Positions 1 through 9,682 of a DNA stretch of 64,000 nt are shown here, in pieces. The notes under the pieces were generated by a model that was given only the letters and a program-made list of their open reading frames with translations, made no database searches and was not told the origin of the DNA. This stretch comes from an uncultured Lachnospiraceae bacterium (GTDB lineage Bacteria; Bacillota; Clostridia; Lachnospirales; Lachnospiraceae). Both the position numbers and the translations under genes were made by a program. Location: the NCBI GenBank assembly GCA_910578885.1, contig CAJTSH010000012.1, positions 1 through 64,000 of the forward strand. Direction: 5' to 3'. Positions within the stretch are counted from its first letter, which is position 1. Each line of letters opens with the position of its first letter.

Positions 1-66
1 GTACAAATGGCTAAAATAGAGGCTTTTTTGTGCAAAATATATAAGAAAGTATAGAGAGGAGGAACA

Positions 67-3000
67 ATGGGAAAACAGATAAAAATATATGGCAAGCGTT
101 TGCTTTCCGTAATTCTGAGTACAGCAATTGCAATGAGCGGACTTGCTGTGCCTGAAACTGTAAATGCGGCACAAACGCAAGGGGAACCTTGGCTGCTGTC
201 CGAGGGAAGGCCTGCCTATGCATCTACTACGAGCGGCGGCGATAAGGCAATCTTTGCAACAGACGGTAAAATGACAACGGCATGGGGGGCTGTAGCGAGC
301 GAGGGCGACGGAAAGAATCTGGATCAATGGTTAGATGTAGACCTTGGTGCATTAGCAGATTTGTCTTCAGTTGAAATAGACTGGCAGGGGGCGTGGGTGT
401 TTGCAACCGAGTATTCTATTTTGGTATCGGATGATGAGGTAAACTGGAAAAAGGTTTACGAAAACAAAAACGGAACCGGCGGTAAGGTGTATCATGTATA
501 TGAGGTCGGTGAGAAGAAAACCGCAGTTGAGTATGAGGTCGAAAAGAATGCTTCCGGTGAATGGATAGCTGTGGATACGGAAAAACAGGCGGAACTGGAT
601 GCTTTTAAAGAAAATGGACAAGGCAAAGCATATGAAGTCTATAAAGAAACCATAGATATTTCAGATGCCAACGCAAGCGGGCGTTATGTCCGTCTTGAGA
701 CAAATATGAGCTGGTCACAGTCAGAGAATCAGGAACACAGAGGGTATGGCGTGGCTGTTAGAGAATTTAAAATTTACGGGAAAGGCGGAGTGGTACTGCC
801 GTCTTCTGGGGCTGAGAATATTGCTCCGGGACACCCCACCAGTGCATCTTCGGAGGTTGTTGACTGGGATATTATGCGTGAGTCTTCCGGCGCCTTTGAC
901 GGAGATAACTCTACATATTGGAAATCCAAGGAAGGCAACGATGAATGGGTTGCTGTAGATTTGGAAAAAGTATATAAGATTGGTAAGGTTTCCATCGAGT
1001 GGGTGGCGGAATTTGGACGGATTTATGATATTCAGACATCCTTAGACGGAGAAAACTGGACAACCGTATATAGGCAGTTACACGGTATAGGTGAAAAAGA
1101 AGAAATCAATATGTATCAGGATGCCCGTTATGTCAGGATGAAGGGGTATGCAATGGGAAGAGGTTCCGGTTATACGGTGAAGGAATTCAAGATTTTCCCA
1201 TATCAGGCGGGGGATTCAAAAGAGAATCCAATGATAGAGAACCTTCCAGAGAGGCGCGTGGTAGAGGTCGGAGAGGGAAGTTATCTGATTGATGACGTGA
1301 ACTTAAGACAGCCAAGAGAGCCGAAATATGTGACGGCAAATATGAGTGTCCCGATTGTGTCAAATGACTGGTGGTCATCTGTTGTATATCAAAGATTGAG
1401 CGATACCATTGCGACGTTGCCATACGCAATGCAATATTTTGATACCGGTCTTGGGCTTTACTATGCAAATGAGCCATATGTCACCCAGAGCACAGACTGG
1501 GGCGCAAGCGGTGCAATGGGTTCCGGAAGTCAGGAGTGGGATCTTACGTTAAATACTTCTGAGATTAAAGGAACGCCTTCCTCAAAAGTAGACCGTCACG
1601 GAGATTGGTCTGTAGATGTGGTATGGAGCGATGACGATACGCCTAAAATGAAAACCACGATGGTGAAAGGGTCTCCATATATATATAATACTTTCACAAA
1701 TCCGAATGAAGTGGAAATTTCAGCGTATCAGTTGATTCGCATTTTTGATGAAAATAAAAACGAGATACTTGCTAATGACGGAGATTCCTGCAAGATGGAT
1801 CATATTGGAGTGGAAGTAGGGAACCGAAGCAAAGGCAGCGCAGAAATAAATGGAAAAGAGAATAACGAACAGGTTCGCTCCTATGGCATTTATGTGCCGG
1901 AGGGAACGACATTTACCAGACTGGGAAGTAAGATTAAGATCCAGTTGGGCAGCGGAGAAAATTATTTGTCCATTGCTGCGATAGATGGAACCGCAGACTT
2001 AATGTATTTATATCAGTATGCGTATGCTTATGTAACGGATACGGTTGTAGATTATCATTATGATGAGAAGACGGCAAAGATTACAACAGAATATCAGTGT
2101 CAGGTAGAGTCCAAAAGAACCGGAAACGGAATAAAAAACGAGACATTAATGTGCCTGTTCCCGCATCAGTGGAAGAACTCGGATGCAGCATTAACGGATA
2201 AAGCTTATACTACAATTCGGGGACAGCTTAAGGTTCACGAAGGAAATAACTTTCATTATGCTTTGAAATTTAACGGCATAATACCAGCCTTTGCAAAACC
2301 GGGTGAGTCGGATTCCTATGATGAAGAGCTAATGCGGGAATATCTGGAAATGTTTAAAAAGAGCACGATTAACAATTACTGGATCGCAGACCCTTACTGG
2401 GAAGGTAAGAAAACACATCCGATTGCGATGGGGATTTTAATCGCAGAGCAGCTTGGAGATTATGAGACAAGAGATCAGTTCATTTCAATATTAAGAAAAA
2501 TATTAGTAAACTGGCTCAGCTATGATGGAGAAGACGACTTCCCTTACCATATGTTCTATTCGGGGAGCTGGGGAGCGTTAAACGGAAACGGCGGAGACTT
2601 TGGTATGGCAATGAATTTGACAGATCATCATTTCCTTTGGGGTTACTTCATTTATCCGGCGGCTGTGTTGGCGAGTTACGACCCAAGCTTTGTAGAACAA
2701 TATGGCGATATGTTGGAGATGTTGATTCGCGATTGTATGAACCCGGATAAAGAGGATGAATTGTTTCCGTTTATGCGCAACTTTGACCCGTATGAAGGAC
2801 ATTCATGGGCGGGCGGATATGCTGATAATCCCGACGGCAATAATCAGGAATCTGCATCAGAAGCGACCTTTGCATGGGCAGGTCTCTATTTATGGGGCTT
2901 GGTAACAGGAAATGAGAAATACAGAGATGCAGGTATCTGGGGATGGACTTCAGAGGGAAATGCAATTCTCCAGTATTGGTTTGACGTAGATGATGAAAAC

Positions 3001-6000
3001 TGGATGGACCGCTATAATGAAGGCTGCGTGGGCATGGTATTCGGGCTTTCCTATAATAACGGAACGTATTTCACTGTAAATCCAAGCAGCATTTACGGCA
3101 TCCATTTGCTTCCGGTAACGCCGGCGCTTTCCTATATGGGGTATAACTCGGAATATGCCAAGAGTATTTATCAGAAATACAGAGAGGCTCAGGATCGTTA
3201 CCAAGAATGGCGGACAACGGCGAAACCGGATGATCCGGATCCGGAAGGCTGGTATCATATTATGCTTCCGTTCCTAGCGCAGACAGATCCGCAACGGGCT
3301 GTTGAAATCTGGAATGCAGAATGGGCGAAAGTAGACAGCGCAGGTAATCGTGTCGGGAATCTTCCGGAGGATGAAGTATGTAACTCTTACTGGTATTTGC
3401 AGAACATGAACACAAAGGGGCTGCTGACAGATGAAATATGGTCAAGCAACTATACCTCTTATCAGATTTTTAAGAAGGACAATCAATACACTGCCACAGT
3501 CTGGAATCCGGCAAGTGAAGAGATTACCGTTGATTTCTGTAATGCAGACGGCAAAATTGCTTCTGTTAAAGTTGCGGCAAATTCACTGATAGATGTGGAT
3601 CCTACAAAGGACGGAGCTTATGGAAATGATGGGGTTCCTCCAGCAGATTTATATGAAGATGTACTGGGAGTTCCGGGGCTTATCAAAGCAGTGGATTATT
3701 CTTCTAATTTTGGATGTTCCAGAGCGGATGATGCGGAAGAAGGCGATGTCATTGGCTATATGAATGACGGAGATTCACTGGTCTATAAGGTAGATGTAGA
3801 AGAAGCCGGAGAATATGTGATTGATTACCGTATCAAATCCATTCGCGAAACCGCTGGCGGAACAATTGGAACGAAATCCAGCTTAGGGGAAGAGACGCTG
3901 TCATCCGTCAGGTTTGGCAATGGAGATACAGACTGGACAAAAGAGAAATGGGCAACGGTCAGTGATAAGATTACGCTGCAGGCAGGAGAGCAGGACTTGC
4001 GCATATTCTTTAATGCAGCAAAGGATTCCGATGAAATTACCATTAGCTGGATAAGGATTTACAAAGAGAATACGACGCCTCCGACGGATTCCGGCGCTGA
4101 TACGTCAAATGCAGATGTATCTGCACTTCCAAAGATATCGCTTGAGGATGCAAAGTATGGCGCAAGCAGCGAAGTAGACCGTAACACTGCGGATAAGGTC
4201 GGGGACGGCGATAAAGATACGAGATGGGAATCAGAAGCAAAAGACCCTCAAAATATTACCATTGAACTGCCGCGGACGACAGACCTCGGCGGAATTAAGA
4301 TTATCTGGGAGGGTGCGGCAGCAAAGGCATATACTATTGAGGTATCAGAGGATGGGCAAAACTGGAAAACGGCATTTGCCAAGGAAAACGGAAAAAGCGG
4401 GGAAACAGTTTCTGTTAAGTTTGACAGCGTTTATCCTGCAAAATATGTCCGTATGAACGGAACAGAACGTACAGGCGGTTACGGATATTCCATTTATGAA
4501 ATAGAGCTGTTCGGCAAGGGCGAAGACCAGAGAGTTTTACTGGAGGCTCCGGTGGTAAAGGCAGTAAAGGCTGGGGAAAGTGAAATAAAACTGACATGGA
4601 ATGCAGTCAATGGTGCGGTCGAATATAAAGTGTACCGCGCCCTGTCGCCAAAGGCAGCAAAAAAATTGGTTGCGGCCTGTAAAGAAGCATCGTATACGGA
4701 TTTCAATTTGACAAGCGGAACCTATTACTACTGGGTTGTTGCGTCACCGGGTAAGAGCGAGACATTAGGGGATAGTAAGTATAGCGAAAACATACAGGGT
4801 ATCCATATCTCTGCGCAGGCTGTCGCGCTTGCAAAGGCAAATGTAACGGCAGTGAAAGAAGGTGACGGTTCAATAAAAATAAGCTGGAATGCGGTTGAAA
4901 ATGCCGGTTCCTATGAGATATACCGTACAACCGGAACGCTTCCTAAGAAGAGAATTGCTGCAGTAAGTGATTTGTCTTATGTAGACAGCGGACTGAAAGC
5001 AGGAAGCTATCAGTATCGTGTTGTGGCTGTCCCCAAGGAAGGCTCAGGATATGTATCCAGTGATTATAGTGAAGTGACCAAAGCCATTCGAATTATAGAA
5101 AAATTGCAGACGCCAATATTGACAGCAGAAAAGACCGAAAAAGATACTGTTAAATTAAGCTGGAACATTATTGAAAATGCAGCGAGCTACCGGCTATACA
5201 GATCCGCATCGGCAGCCGGTGTAAAAGCGCTTGTCGCTTCCGTCAATAACAATGGATATACTGACAGTGGTCTGGCAGATGGAACCTATTATTACTGGGT
5301 AACTGCGGCAACCGGTTCTTCAAATTATGAGAGCAGTGATTATAGTGCAGATATTGACGGTATAACAATCGAGGCGTCTGGAGTGGAAGAGGTAGCGGCA
5401 ACAGGAATTACCGTAAGTCCGGCTGAGGCAGAGCTGACGGTCGGTGAGAAACTTAGGCTTACGGCGGAAATCACACCGGAAAATGTCAGCAATACAGCTG
5501 TTGCATGGTCAAGCTCGGATGCTGCAATCGCAACAGTAGACGGTGGCGTTGTTACGGCATTAGCCGCAGGAACCGCAAAGATTACGGTGGAAACTGTAAA
5601 TGGAAAGAAAGCAGAATGTGTCATAACAGTAAATGAAAAACAGATACCGGGCGGAGATGATAAGGATGAACCATCAAGTGGAGATAGCGAGCAGAACGAA
5701 GTAGAATCTGTAACGCTGAACAAGACTTCGGAAGAGCTTAAGGAAGGCGGCAAAGTTACGTTGACGGCAACAGTGCATCCGGAAAATGCAAAGGATAAGG
5801 GCATCACATGGAGCAGTTCTGACAAAGGCGTTGCAACAGTAGCCGGCGGCGTAGTGACAGCGGTAAAAGAAGGAACTGCAACGATAACTGCAACCGCATC
5901 TAACGGAAAGAAAGCCGAGTGCAAGATTACCGTAATAAAGGGTCAGGCACAGGAAGGAGATAATTCAGGAACCAGCACGCCGGGAACAGATAATCCGGGA

Positions 6001-6681
6001 ACCAGCACGCCGGGAACAGATAATTCAGGAACCGGCACGCCGGGAACGGATAATCCAGGGACGAATGGTCCGGGAACAGGCGGTTCGGGAGGAGATAAGC
6101 CTGTTGTAACTCCGACACCGGATAAGGCTAAGATTTCCAGTGTAAAGATTGCAGCAGCAGGCCGCCCGTACGGTGCGAAGACATTGTATGTAAAAAGGAA
6201 GGGAAGCCTTACACTGACTGCAGATGTTTTGGGAACCGGTACATTTAGCAAAAATGTAAAATGGAGCAGCAGCAATAAGAAGGTTGCGACTGTAAGCAGT
6301 AACGGAAAAGTTAAAGTGGTGGCAAAGAAAGGGACTGCAAGGATTACGGCAGTGTCAGTAACTGATGCATCAAAGAAAGCGTCAATTACGGTTAAGGCAG
6401 TATCAAAGACGACTGCGAATAAGGTACTGACGTTGAAAAAGAAGACGATTCAGTTAAAAGAAAAGGGAACCGTAAGTCAGATTCAGATTAAGAGGTATAC
6501 GAAAAGCGCAACGGATAGCCTTACTTATAAAGTAATATCCGGAAAGAAATATGTGAAAGTGGATAAATATGGCGTTGTAACCAGTAAGGTGCGGCCGAGC
6601 AGCAAAGCAAAAACGGCAAAGATTGAAGTAAAGTACGGAAATAAGAAAGCAGTTGTAACAGTAAAAATGCCTAAGAAATAA
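67..6681 (+). CDS. secreted multimodular GH81 endo-beta-1,3-glucanase (GH81-1)
   Basis: Predicted to hydrolyse beta-1,3-glucan outside the cell. A signal peptide covers about residues 1-35, ending near VNAAQ. Then come two F5/8 type C (discoidin) domains (about 40-240 and 245-390) and the GH81 catalytic region (about 398-1145), with the family signatures NDWWSSVVYQ, DHHFLWGYF (D853) and GNNQESASEA (E928, E932). A CBM6-like module (about 1200-1333) and a third discoidin domain (1353-1483) follow. Three Fn3 domains (1491-1768), two Big_2 domains (1777-1958), a Gly/Thr/Pro linker and a third Big_2-like domain lead to a Lys-rich tail ending VKMPKK. No LPXTG or SLH anchor is present. The ATG follows GAGGAGGA at good spacing. 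Only 66 bases of upstream DNA are visible. Its closest relative in the window is the GH81 enzyme at 26635. Confidence 0.93.
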   Translation: MGKQIKIYGKRLLSVILSTAIAMSGLAVPETVNAAQTQGEPWLLSEGRPAYASTTSGGDKAIFATDGKMTTAWGAVASEGDGKNLDQWLDVDLGALADLSSVEIDWQGAWVFATEYSILVSDDEVNWKKVYENKNGTGGKVYHVYEVGEKKTAVEYEVEKNASGEWIAVDTEKQAELDAFKENGQGKAYEVYKETIDISDANASGRYVRLETNMSWSQSENQEHRGYGVAVREFKIYGKGGVVLPSSGAENIAPGHPTSASSEVVDWDIMRESSGAFDGDNSTYWKSKEGNDEWVAVDLEKVYKIGKVSIEWVAEFGRIYDIQTSLDGENWTTVYRQLHGIGEKEEINMYQDARYVRMKGYAMGRGSGYTVKEFKIFPYQAGDSKENPMIENLPERRVVEVGEGSYLIDDVNLRQPREPKYVTANMSVPIVSNDWWSSVVYQRLSDTIATLPYAMQYFDTGLGLYYANEPYVTQSTDWGASGAMGSGSQEWDLTLNTSEIKGTPSSKVDRHGDWSVDVVWSDDDTPKMKTTMVKGSPYIYNTFTNPNEVEISAYQLIRIFDENKNEILANDGDSCKMDHIGVEVGNRSKGSAEINGKENNEQVRSYGIYVPEGTTFTRLGSKIKIQLGSGENYLSIAAIDGTADLMYLYQYAYAYVTDTVVDYHYDEKTAKITTEYQCQVESKRTGNGIKNETLMCLFPHQWKNSDAALTDKAYTTIRGQLKVHEGNNFHYALKFNGIIPAFAKPGESDSYDEELMREYLEMFKKSTINNYWIADPYWEGKKTHPIAMGILIAEQLGDYETRDQFISILRKILVNWLSYDGEDDFPYHMFYSGSWGALNGNGGDFGMAMNLTDHHFLWGYFIYPAAVLASYDPSFVEQYGDMLEMLIRDCMNPDKEDELFPFMRNFDPYEGHSWAGGYADNPDGNNQESASEATFAWAGLYLWGLVTGNEKYRDAGIWGWTSEGNAILQYWFDVDDENWMDRYNEGCVGMVFGLSYNNGTYFTVNPSSIYGIHLLPVTPALSYMGYNSEYAKSIYQKYREAQDRYQEWRTTAKPDDPDPEGWYHIMLPFLAQTDPQRAVEIWNAEWAKVDSAGNRVGNLPEDEVCNSYWYLQNMNTKGLLTDEIWSSNYTSYQIFKKDNQYTATVWNPASEEITVDFCNADGKIASVKVAANSLIDVDPTKDGAYGNDGVPPADLYEDVLGVPGLIKAVDYSSNFGCSRADDAEEGDVIGYMNDGDSLVYKVDVEEAGEYVIDYRIKSIRETAGGTIGTKSSLGEETLSSVRFGNGDTDWTKEKWATVSDKITLQAGEQDLRIFFNAAKDSDEITISWIRIYKENTTPPTDSGADTSNADVSALPKISLEDAKYGASSEVDRNTADKVGDGDKDTRWESEAKDPQNITIELPRTTDLGGIKIIWEGAAAKAYTIEVSEDGQNWKTAFAKENGKSGETVSVKFDSVYPAKYVRMNGTERTGGYGYSIYEIELFGKGEDQRVLLEAPVVKAVKAGESEIKLTWNAVNGAVEYKVYRALSPKAAKKLVAACKEASYTDFNLTSGTYYYWVVASPGKSETLGDSKYSENIQGIHISAQAVALAKANVTAVKEGDGSIKISWNAVENAGSYEIYRTTGTLPKKRIAAVSDLSYVDSGLKAGSYQYRVVAVPKEGSGYVSSDYSEVTKAIRIIEKLQTPILTAEKTEKDTVKLSWNIIENAASYRLYRSASAAGVKALVASVNNNGYTDSGLADGTYYYWVTAATGSSNYESSDYSADIDGITIEASGVEEVAATGITVSPAEAELTVGEKLRLTAEITPENVSNTAVAWSSSDAAIATVDGGVVTALAAGTAKITVETVNGKKAECVITVNEKQIPGGDDKDEPSSGDSEQNEVESVTLNKTSEELKEGGKVTLTATVHPENAKDKGITWSSSDKGVATVAGGVVTAVKEGTATITATASNGKKAECKITVIKGQAQEGDNSGTSTPGTDNPGTSTPGTDNSGTGTPGTDNPGTNGPGTGGSGGDKPVVTPTPDKAKISSVKIAAAGRPYGAKTLYVKRKGSLTLTADVLGTGTFSKNVKWSSSNKKVATVSSNGKVKVVAKKGTARITAVSVTDASKKASITVKAVSKTTANKVLTLKKKTIQLKEKGTVSQIQIKRYTKSATDSLTYKVISGKKYVKVDKYGVVTSKVRPSSKAKTAKIEVKYGNKKAVVTVKMPKK
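5967..6080 (+). repeat. in-frame tandem repeat coding a GTSTPGTDN linker
   Basis: Three to four degenerate 30-bp units encode a Gly/Thr/Pro/Asp linker (GTSTPGTDNPGTSTPGTDN and variants) between Big_2 domains of GH81-1. Such linkers are flexible and prone to unit-number change. Confidence 0.8.
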
Positions 6682-6688
6682 GGATTCC

Positions 6689-6722
6689 AAAGGGCAGGAT
6701 GCGAGAGCGTCCTGCCTCTTTG
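6689..6722 (+). terminator. intrinsic terminator after GH81-1
   Basis: A 10-bp stem GGCAGGATGC / GCGTCCTGCC with a GAGA loop (one wobble pair), flanked by AAAG and TCTTTGT, begins a few bases after the GH81-1 stop codon. Confidence 0.85.
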
Positions 6723-6766
6723 TGGGTGCTCATTTAAAATAAAATAAATGATTTTCCCACAAGACC

Positions 6767-6802
6767 TTGAAAAGAAAAATAAATCTGATACAATATATAG
6801 TA
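6767..6802 (+). promoter_or_regulatory. nrdD promoter with putative NrdR box
   Basis: TTGAAA (6767-6772) and TACAAT (6789-6794) are 16 bp apart, a good sigma-A promoter. The palindrome TACAATATATAGTA (6789-6802) overlaps the -10 and resembles the NrdR repressor box, which fits an RNR gene. NrdR usually binds two tandem boxes and I see only one, so the operator call is tentative. Confidence 0.55.
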
Positions 6803-6817
6803 CACGCAAAAGGACAG

Positions 6818-6834
6818 TGCAGAAAATTTCTGCA
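6818..6834 (+). other. 17-bp palindrome in the nrdD leader
   Basis: TGCAGAAAATTTCTGCA is a perfect 8-bp inverted repeat around one base, about 40 bp upstream of the nrdD start. It may be an operator or an mRNA hairpin. No U-run follows, so it is not a terminator. Confidence 0.4.
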
Positions 6835-6872
6835 GGATGGAAAACTATGAATAGCAGGATTGGGGTTTTTGT

Positions 6873-9038
6873 ATGAAGATCATTAAGCGGAGCGGAACAG
6901 AAGTAATTTTTAATATTGATAAAATTCTTGCGGCAGTGACAAAAGCAAATCAAAGCGTCATTGACAACGAGAGGATGAGCGGGGAGCAGATTCAGGAAAT
7001 CGGAAAGAATGTGGAGAATATCTGCGTGAGCATGAACCGCTCACTGACAGTAGAGGAGATTCAGGATTTGGTAGAGAATCAGATTATGAATCAGCGGGCG
7101 TTTACTGTGGCGAGAAATTATATCACGTACCGGTACAAGCGGGAATTGGTTCGGAAGGCAAATTCTACAGACGACCAGATATTGACCTTGCTTGCCTGCA
7201 AGAATGAAGAAGTGAAGCAGGAGAACTCGAATAAAAACCCTGCTGTCAGCAGCGTACAGCGCGACTACATGGCGGGAGAGGTCAGCAAGGATATCACCAG
7301 AAGGTTTTTACTGCCGCCGGATATTGTGGAAGCGCATGATATGGGCTTGATTCACTTTCATGATGCGGACTATTTTGCGCAGCATATGCACAACTGCTGT
7401 CTGGTAAACTTAGAGGATATGCTGCAGAACGGTACGGTTGTCAGCGAAACGATGATAGACCGCCCAAAGAGCTTTGCAACGGCATGTAATATTGCAACGC
7501 AGAGCATCGCCCAGATTGCCAGCTCCCAGTATGGCGGGCAGAGTATTTCTCTGGCTCATTTAGCGCCCTTCGTGCAGGTAAGCAGAGAAAAGCTCCGCCG
7601 GCAGGTCAGAGAGGAATATCTGGCGGCGGGTTTGGAATTAGACGAAGAAAAAATTAACACTGTAGCGGAGCTTCGGGTGAAGGAAGAGATTAACCGCGGC
7701 GTGCAGATGATACAGTATCAGGTCATTACACTGATGACGACCAATGGACAAGCGCCTTTCGTAACGGTTTTCATGTATCTGAATGAGGTGCCGGAAGGAC
7801 AAACCAGAGATGATCTGGCATCGGTGATTGAATCCGTGCTGCGTCAGAGGATACTTGGCGTAAAAAATGAAAAAGGCGTTTATATTACGCCTGCATTTCC
7901 AAAGCTGATTTATGTTCTAGAAGAGGATAATGTAAGAGAGGGCAGTAAATACTGGTATCTGACAAGGCTTGCGGCAGAATGTACAGCGAAACGTCTCGTA
8001 CCGGATTATATTTCCGAGAAGATGATGAAGGAGATGAAGGATGGCAACTGTTATCCGTGTATGGGCTGCCGTTCATTCTTAAGTGTATATAAGGATGAAG
8101 AAGGGAAACCGAAATATTACGGAAGATTTAACCAAGGCGTTGTGACCTTGAATCTTGTGGATATTGCATGCAGCTCCGACGGAGATACAGAGCGGTTCTG
8201 GAACATCTTTGAGGAACGGCTGGAATTGTGTTACCGGGCGTTGATGTGCAGACATGAGCGTTTGAAAGGAACCCCTTCGGATGTTGCGCCGATACTCTGG
8301 CAGAATGGAGCGCTGGCGCGGCTGAAAAAAGGCGAAACAATTGATAAGCTGTTGTATGGCGGATATTCTACGATTTCTCTGGGGTATGCGGGATTATATG
8401 AGTGCACTCGTTACATGACCGGGGAATCCCACACGGATTCCGAAAAGGGAATGCCGTTCGCGCTTGCAGTGATGCAGAAATTAAATGACGCCTGTGAACA
8501 GTGGAAGAAGGAGACGGATATCGGTTTTTCCGTTTATGGGACGCCGCTGGAATCTACGACTTATAAATTTGCAAAGTGTTTACAGAAGCGTTTCGGCATG
8601 ATACCGGGCGTGACGGATAAAAGTTACATTACGAACAGCTATCACGTTCATGTGACGGAGCAGATAGACGCCTTTAAAAAGCTGAAATTCGAAGCGCAGT
8701 TTCAGGCATTATCGCCGGGCGGTGCAATCAGCTACGTGGAAGTGCCGGATATGAAGGATAATTTGGATGCGGTGCTTGCGGTCATGCAGTACATTTATGA
8801 GAATATCATGTACGCGGAGCTGAATACGAAGAGTGATTACTGTCAGGAATGCGGTTACAACGGGGAGATTCAGATTATAACAGACGCCGAGGGCAAGCTG
8901 GTCTGGGAATGTCCGAACTGCGGCAACAGGGATCAGGATAAGATGAATGTGGCGAGGAGAACCTGCGGGTATATCGGGACGCAGTTCTGGAATCAGGGGC
9001 GGACGCAGGAGATAAAGGACAGGGTGCTGCACCTTTAG
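6873..9038 (+). CDS. nrdD: anaerobic ribonucleoside-triphosphate reductase
   Basis: Class III RNR, a glycyl-radical enzyme that reduces NTPs to dNTPs without oxygen. Residues 1-95 form the ATP-cone allosteric domain, and the rest is the alpha/beta-barrel catalytic part. Near the C-terminus are two zinc-binding pairs (CQEC and CPNC) and the glycyl radical motif RRTCGYIGTQFWNQGR, with G699 the expected radical site. At 721 residues it has normal family length. The ATG at 6873 lies after a weak purine-rich site (ATTGGGGTTTTTGT). The gene is flanked by terminators on both sides, and the activase gene nrdG, often next to nrdD, is absent from the window. Confidence 0.95.
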   Translation: MKIIKRSGTEVIFNIDKILAAVTKANQSVIDNERMSGEQIQEIGKNVENICVSMNRSLTVEEIQDLVENQIMNQRAFTVARNYITYRYKRELVRKANSTDDQILTLLACKNEEVKQENSNKNPAVSSVQRDYMAGEVSKDITRRFLLPPDIVEAHDMGLIHFHDADYFAQHMHNCCLVNLEDMLQNGTVVSETMIDRPKSFATACNIATQSIAQIASSQYGGQSISLAHLAPFVQVSREKLRRQVREEYLAAGLELDEEKINTVAELRVKEEINRGVQMIQYQVITLMTTNGQAPFVTVFMYLNEVPEGQTRDDLASVIESVLRQRILGVKNEKGVYITPAFPKLIYVLEEDNVREGSKYWYLTRLAAECTAKRLVPDYISEKMMKEMKDGNCYPCMGCRSFLSVYKDEEGKPKYYGRFNQGVVTLNLVDIACSSDGDTERFWNIFEERLELCYRALMCRHERLKGTPSDVAPILWQNGALARLKKGETIDKLLYGGYSTISLGYAGLYECTRYMTGESHTDSEKGMPFALAVMQKLNDACEQWKKETDIGFSVYGTPLESTTYKFAKCLQKRFGMIPGVTDKSYITNSYHVHVTEQIDAFKKLKFEAQFQALSPGGAISYVEVPDMKDNLDAVLAVMQYIYENIMYAELNTKSDYCQECGYNGEIQIITDAEGKLVWECPNCGNRDQDKMNVARRTCGYIGTQFWNQGRTQEIKDRVLHL

Positions 9039-9056
9039 AATGATTTAGAGGTTATT

Positions 9057-9103
9057 AAAATCTTCAACTTTTTAAAAAAACAGAAAAAGTTGAAGATTTT
9101 TTT
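9057..9103 (+). terminator. intrinsic terminator of nrdD
   Basis: A 17-bp stem, AAAATCTTCAACTTTTT paired with AAAAAGTTGAAGATTTT, is followed by a U-run. Confidence 0.92.
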
Positions 9104-9162
9104 ATACCCGAACCGTTATAATAAGTGAAAGCTTTCAAAAAAGCAAAACGGAAACGAAGGAG

Positions 9163-9678
9163 GTGGATAAAATCGATTCCAAGCAATATCTTGCGCAGAT
9201 GATTGAGCAGTACCAGAACCTTATATTTTCTATCTGCGTAAACAAGACAAAAGATTATTTCATAGCGGAAGATTTGACGCAGGAAACGTTTTTATCCGCT
9301 TTCCAGAACCTTGGCTCTTTCGATGGAAAGAATGAAAAAGCATGGCTCTGCCGGATAGCGACAAATAAATGTATTGATTACAATAAGCAGGCGGCCAGAC
9401 GGATGATTCCCACTGAGGATACGGAACTGGGACAATTCCCCGCAAGCGGGGAAGGTCCGGAAAAGGATTACATAGAGCGGGAAGTGTACACAGAGCTAAA
9501 AGAGCAGTGCAGCCGCTTGAAACCGCCCTATGATAAGATTGCAGCCATGTATTTTGTGGAAGAGAAGCGGGCAGACGAGATAGCGGAAATTACCCGGAAG
9601 AATCTGAAAACGGTTCAGACCCAGATTTACCGGGCAAGGGCAATGCTGCGGAAAATGTACGGAAAGGAGCGTGGCTAG
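9163..9678 (+). CDS. ECF (sigma-70 family) RNA polymerase sigma factor
   Basis: Group 4 sigma factor of about 170 residues. Region 2 (about 20-75) shows DYFIAEDLTQETFLSAFQNL and AWLCRIATNKCIDY. Region 4 (about 110-170) has the helix-turn-helix IAEITRKNLKTVQTQIYRAR. It should direct polymerase to an envelope-type regulon, probably held by the membrane protein encoded next. The start is uncertain: the GTG at 9163 lies inside the perfect Shine-Dalgarno AAGGAGG (9157-9163), whereas an in-frame ATC at 9172 sits 8 bases after it. The next ATG is at 9199. A TATAAT-like -10 lies at about 9117. It is first gene of a four-gene operon. Confidence 0.9.
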   Translation: MDKIDSKQYLAQMIEQYQNLIFSICVNKTKDYFIAEDLTQETFLSAFQNLGSFDGKNEKAWLCRIATNKCIDYNKQAARRMIPTEDTELGQFPASGEGPEKDYIEREVYTELKEQCSRLKPPYDKIAAMYFVEEKRADEIAEITRKNLKTVQTQIYRARAMLRKMYGKERG

Positions 9679-9682
9679 GTAT

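Noticed and set aside
5340..5924. 194-codon open frame on the minus strand
   Set aside because: It is antisense to Big_2 repeats of GH81-1, low-complexity Ser/Val/Thr, with no ribosome site. Similar antisense frames occur over every large repeat gene here.
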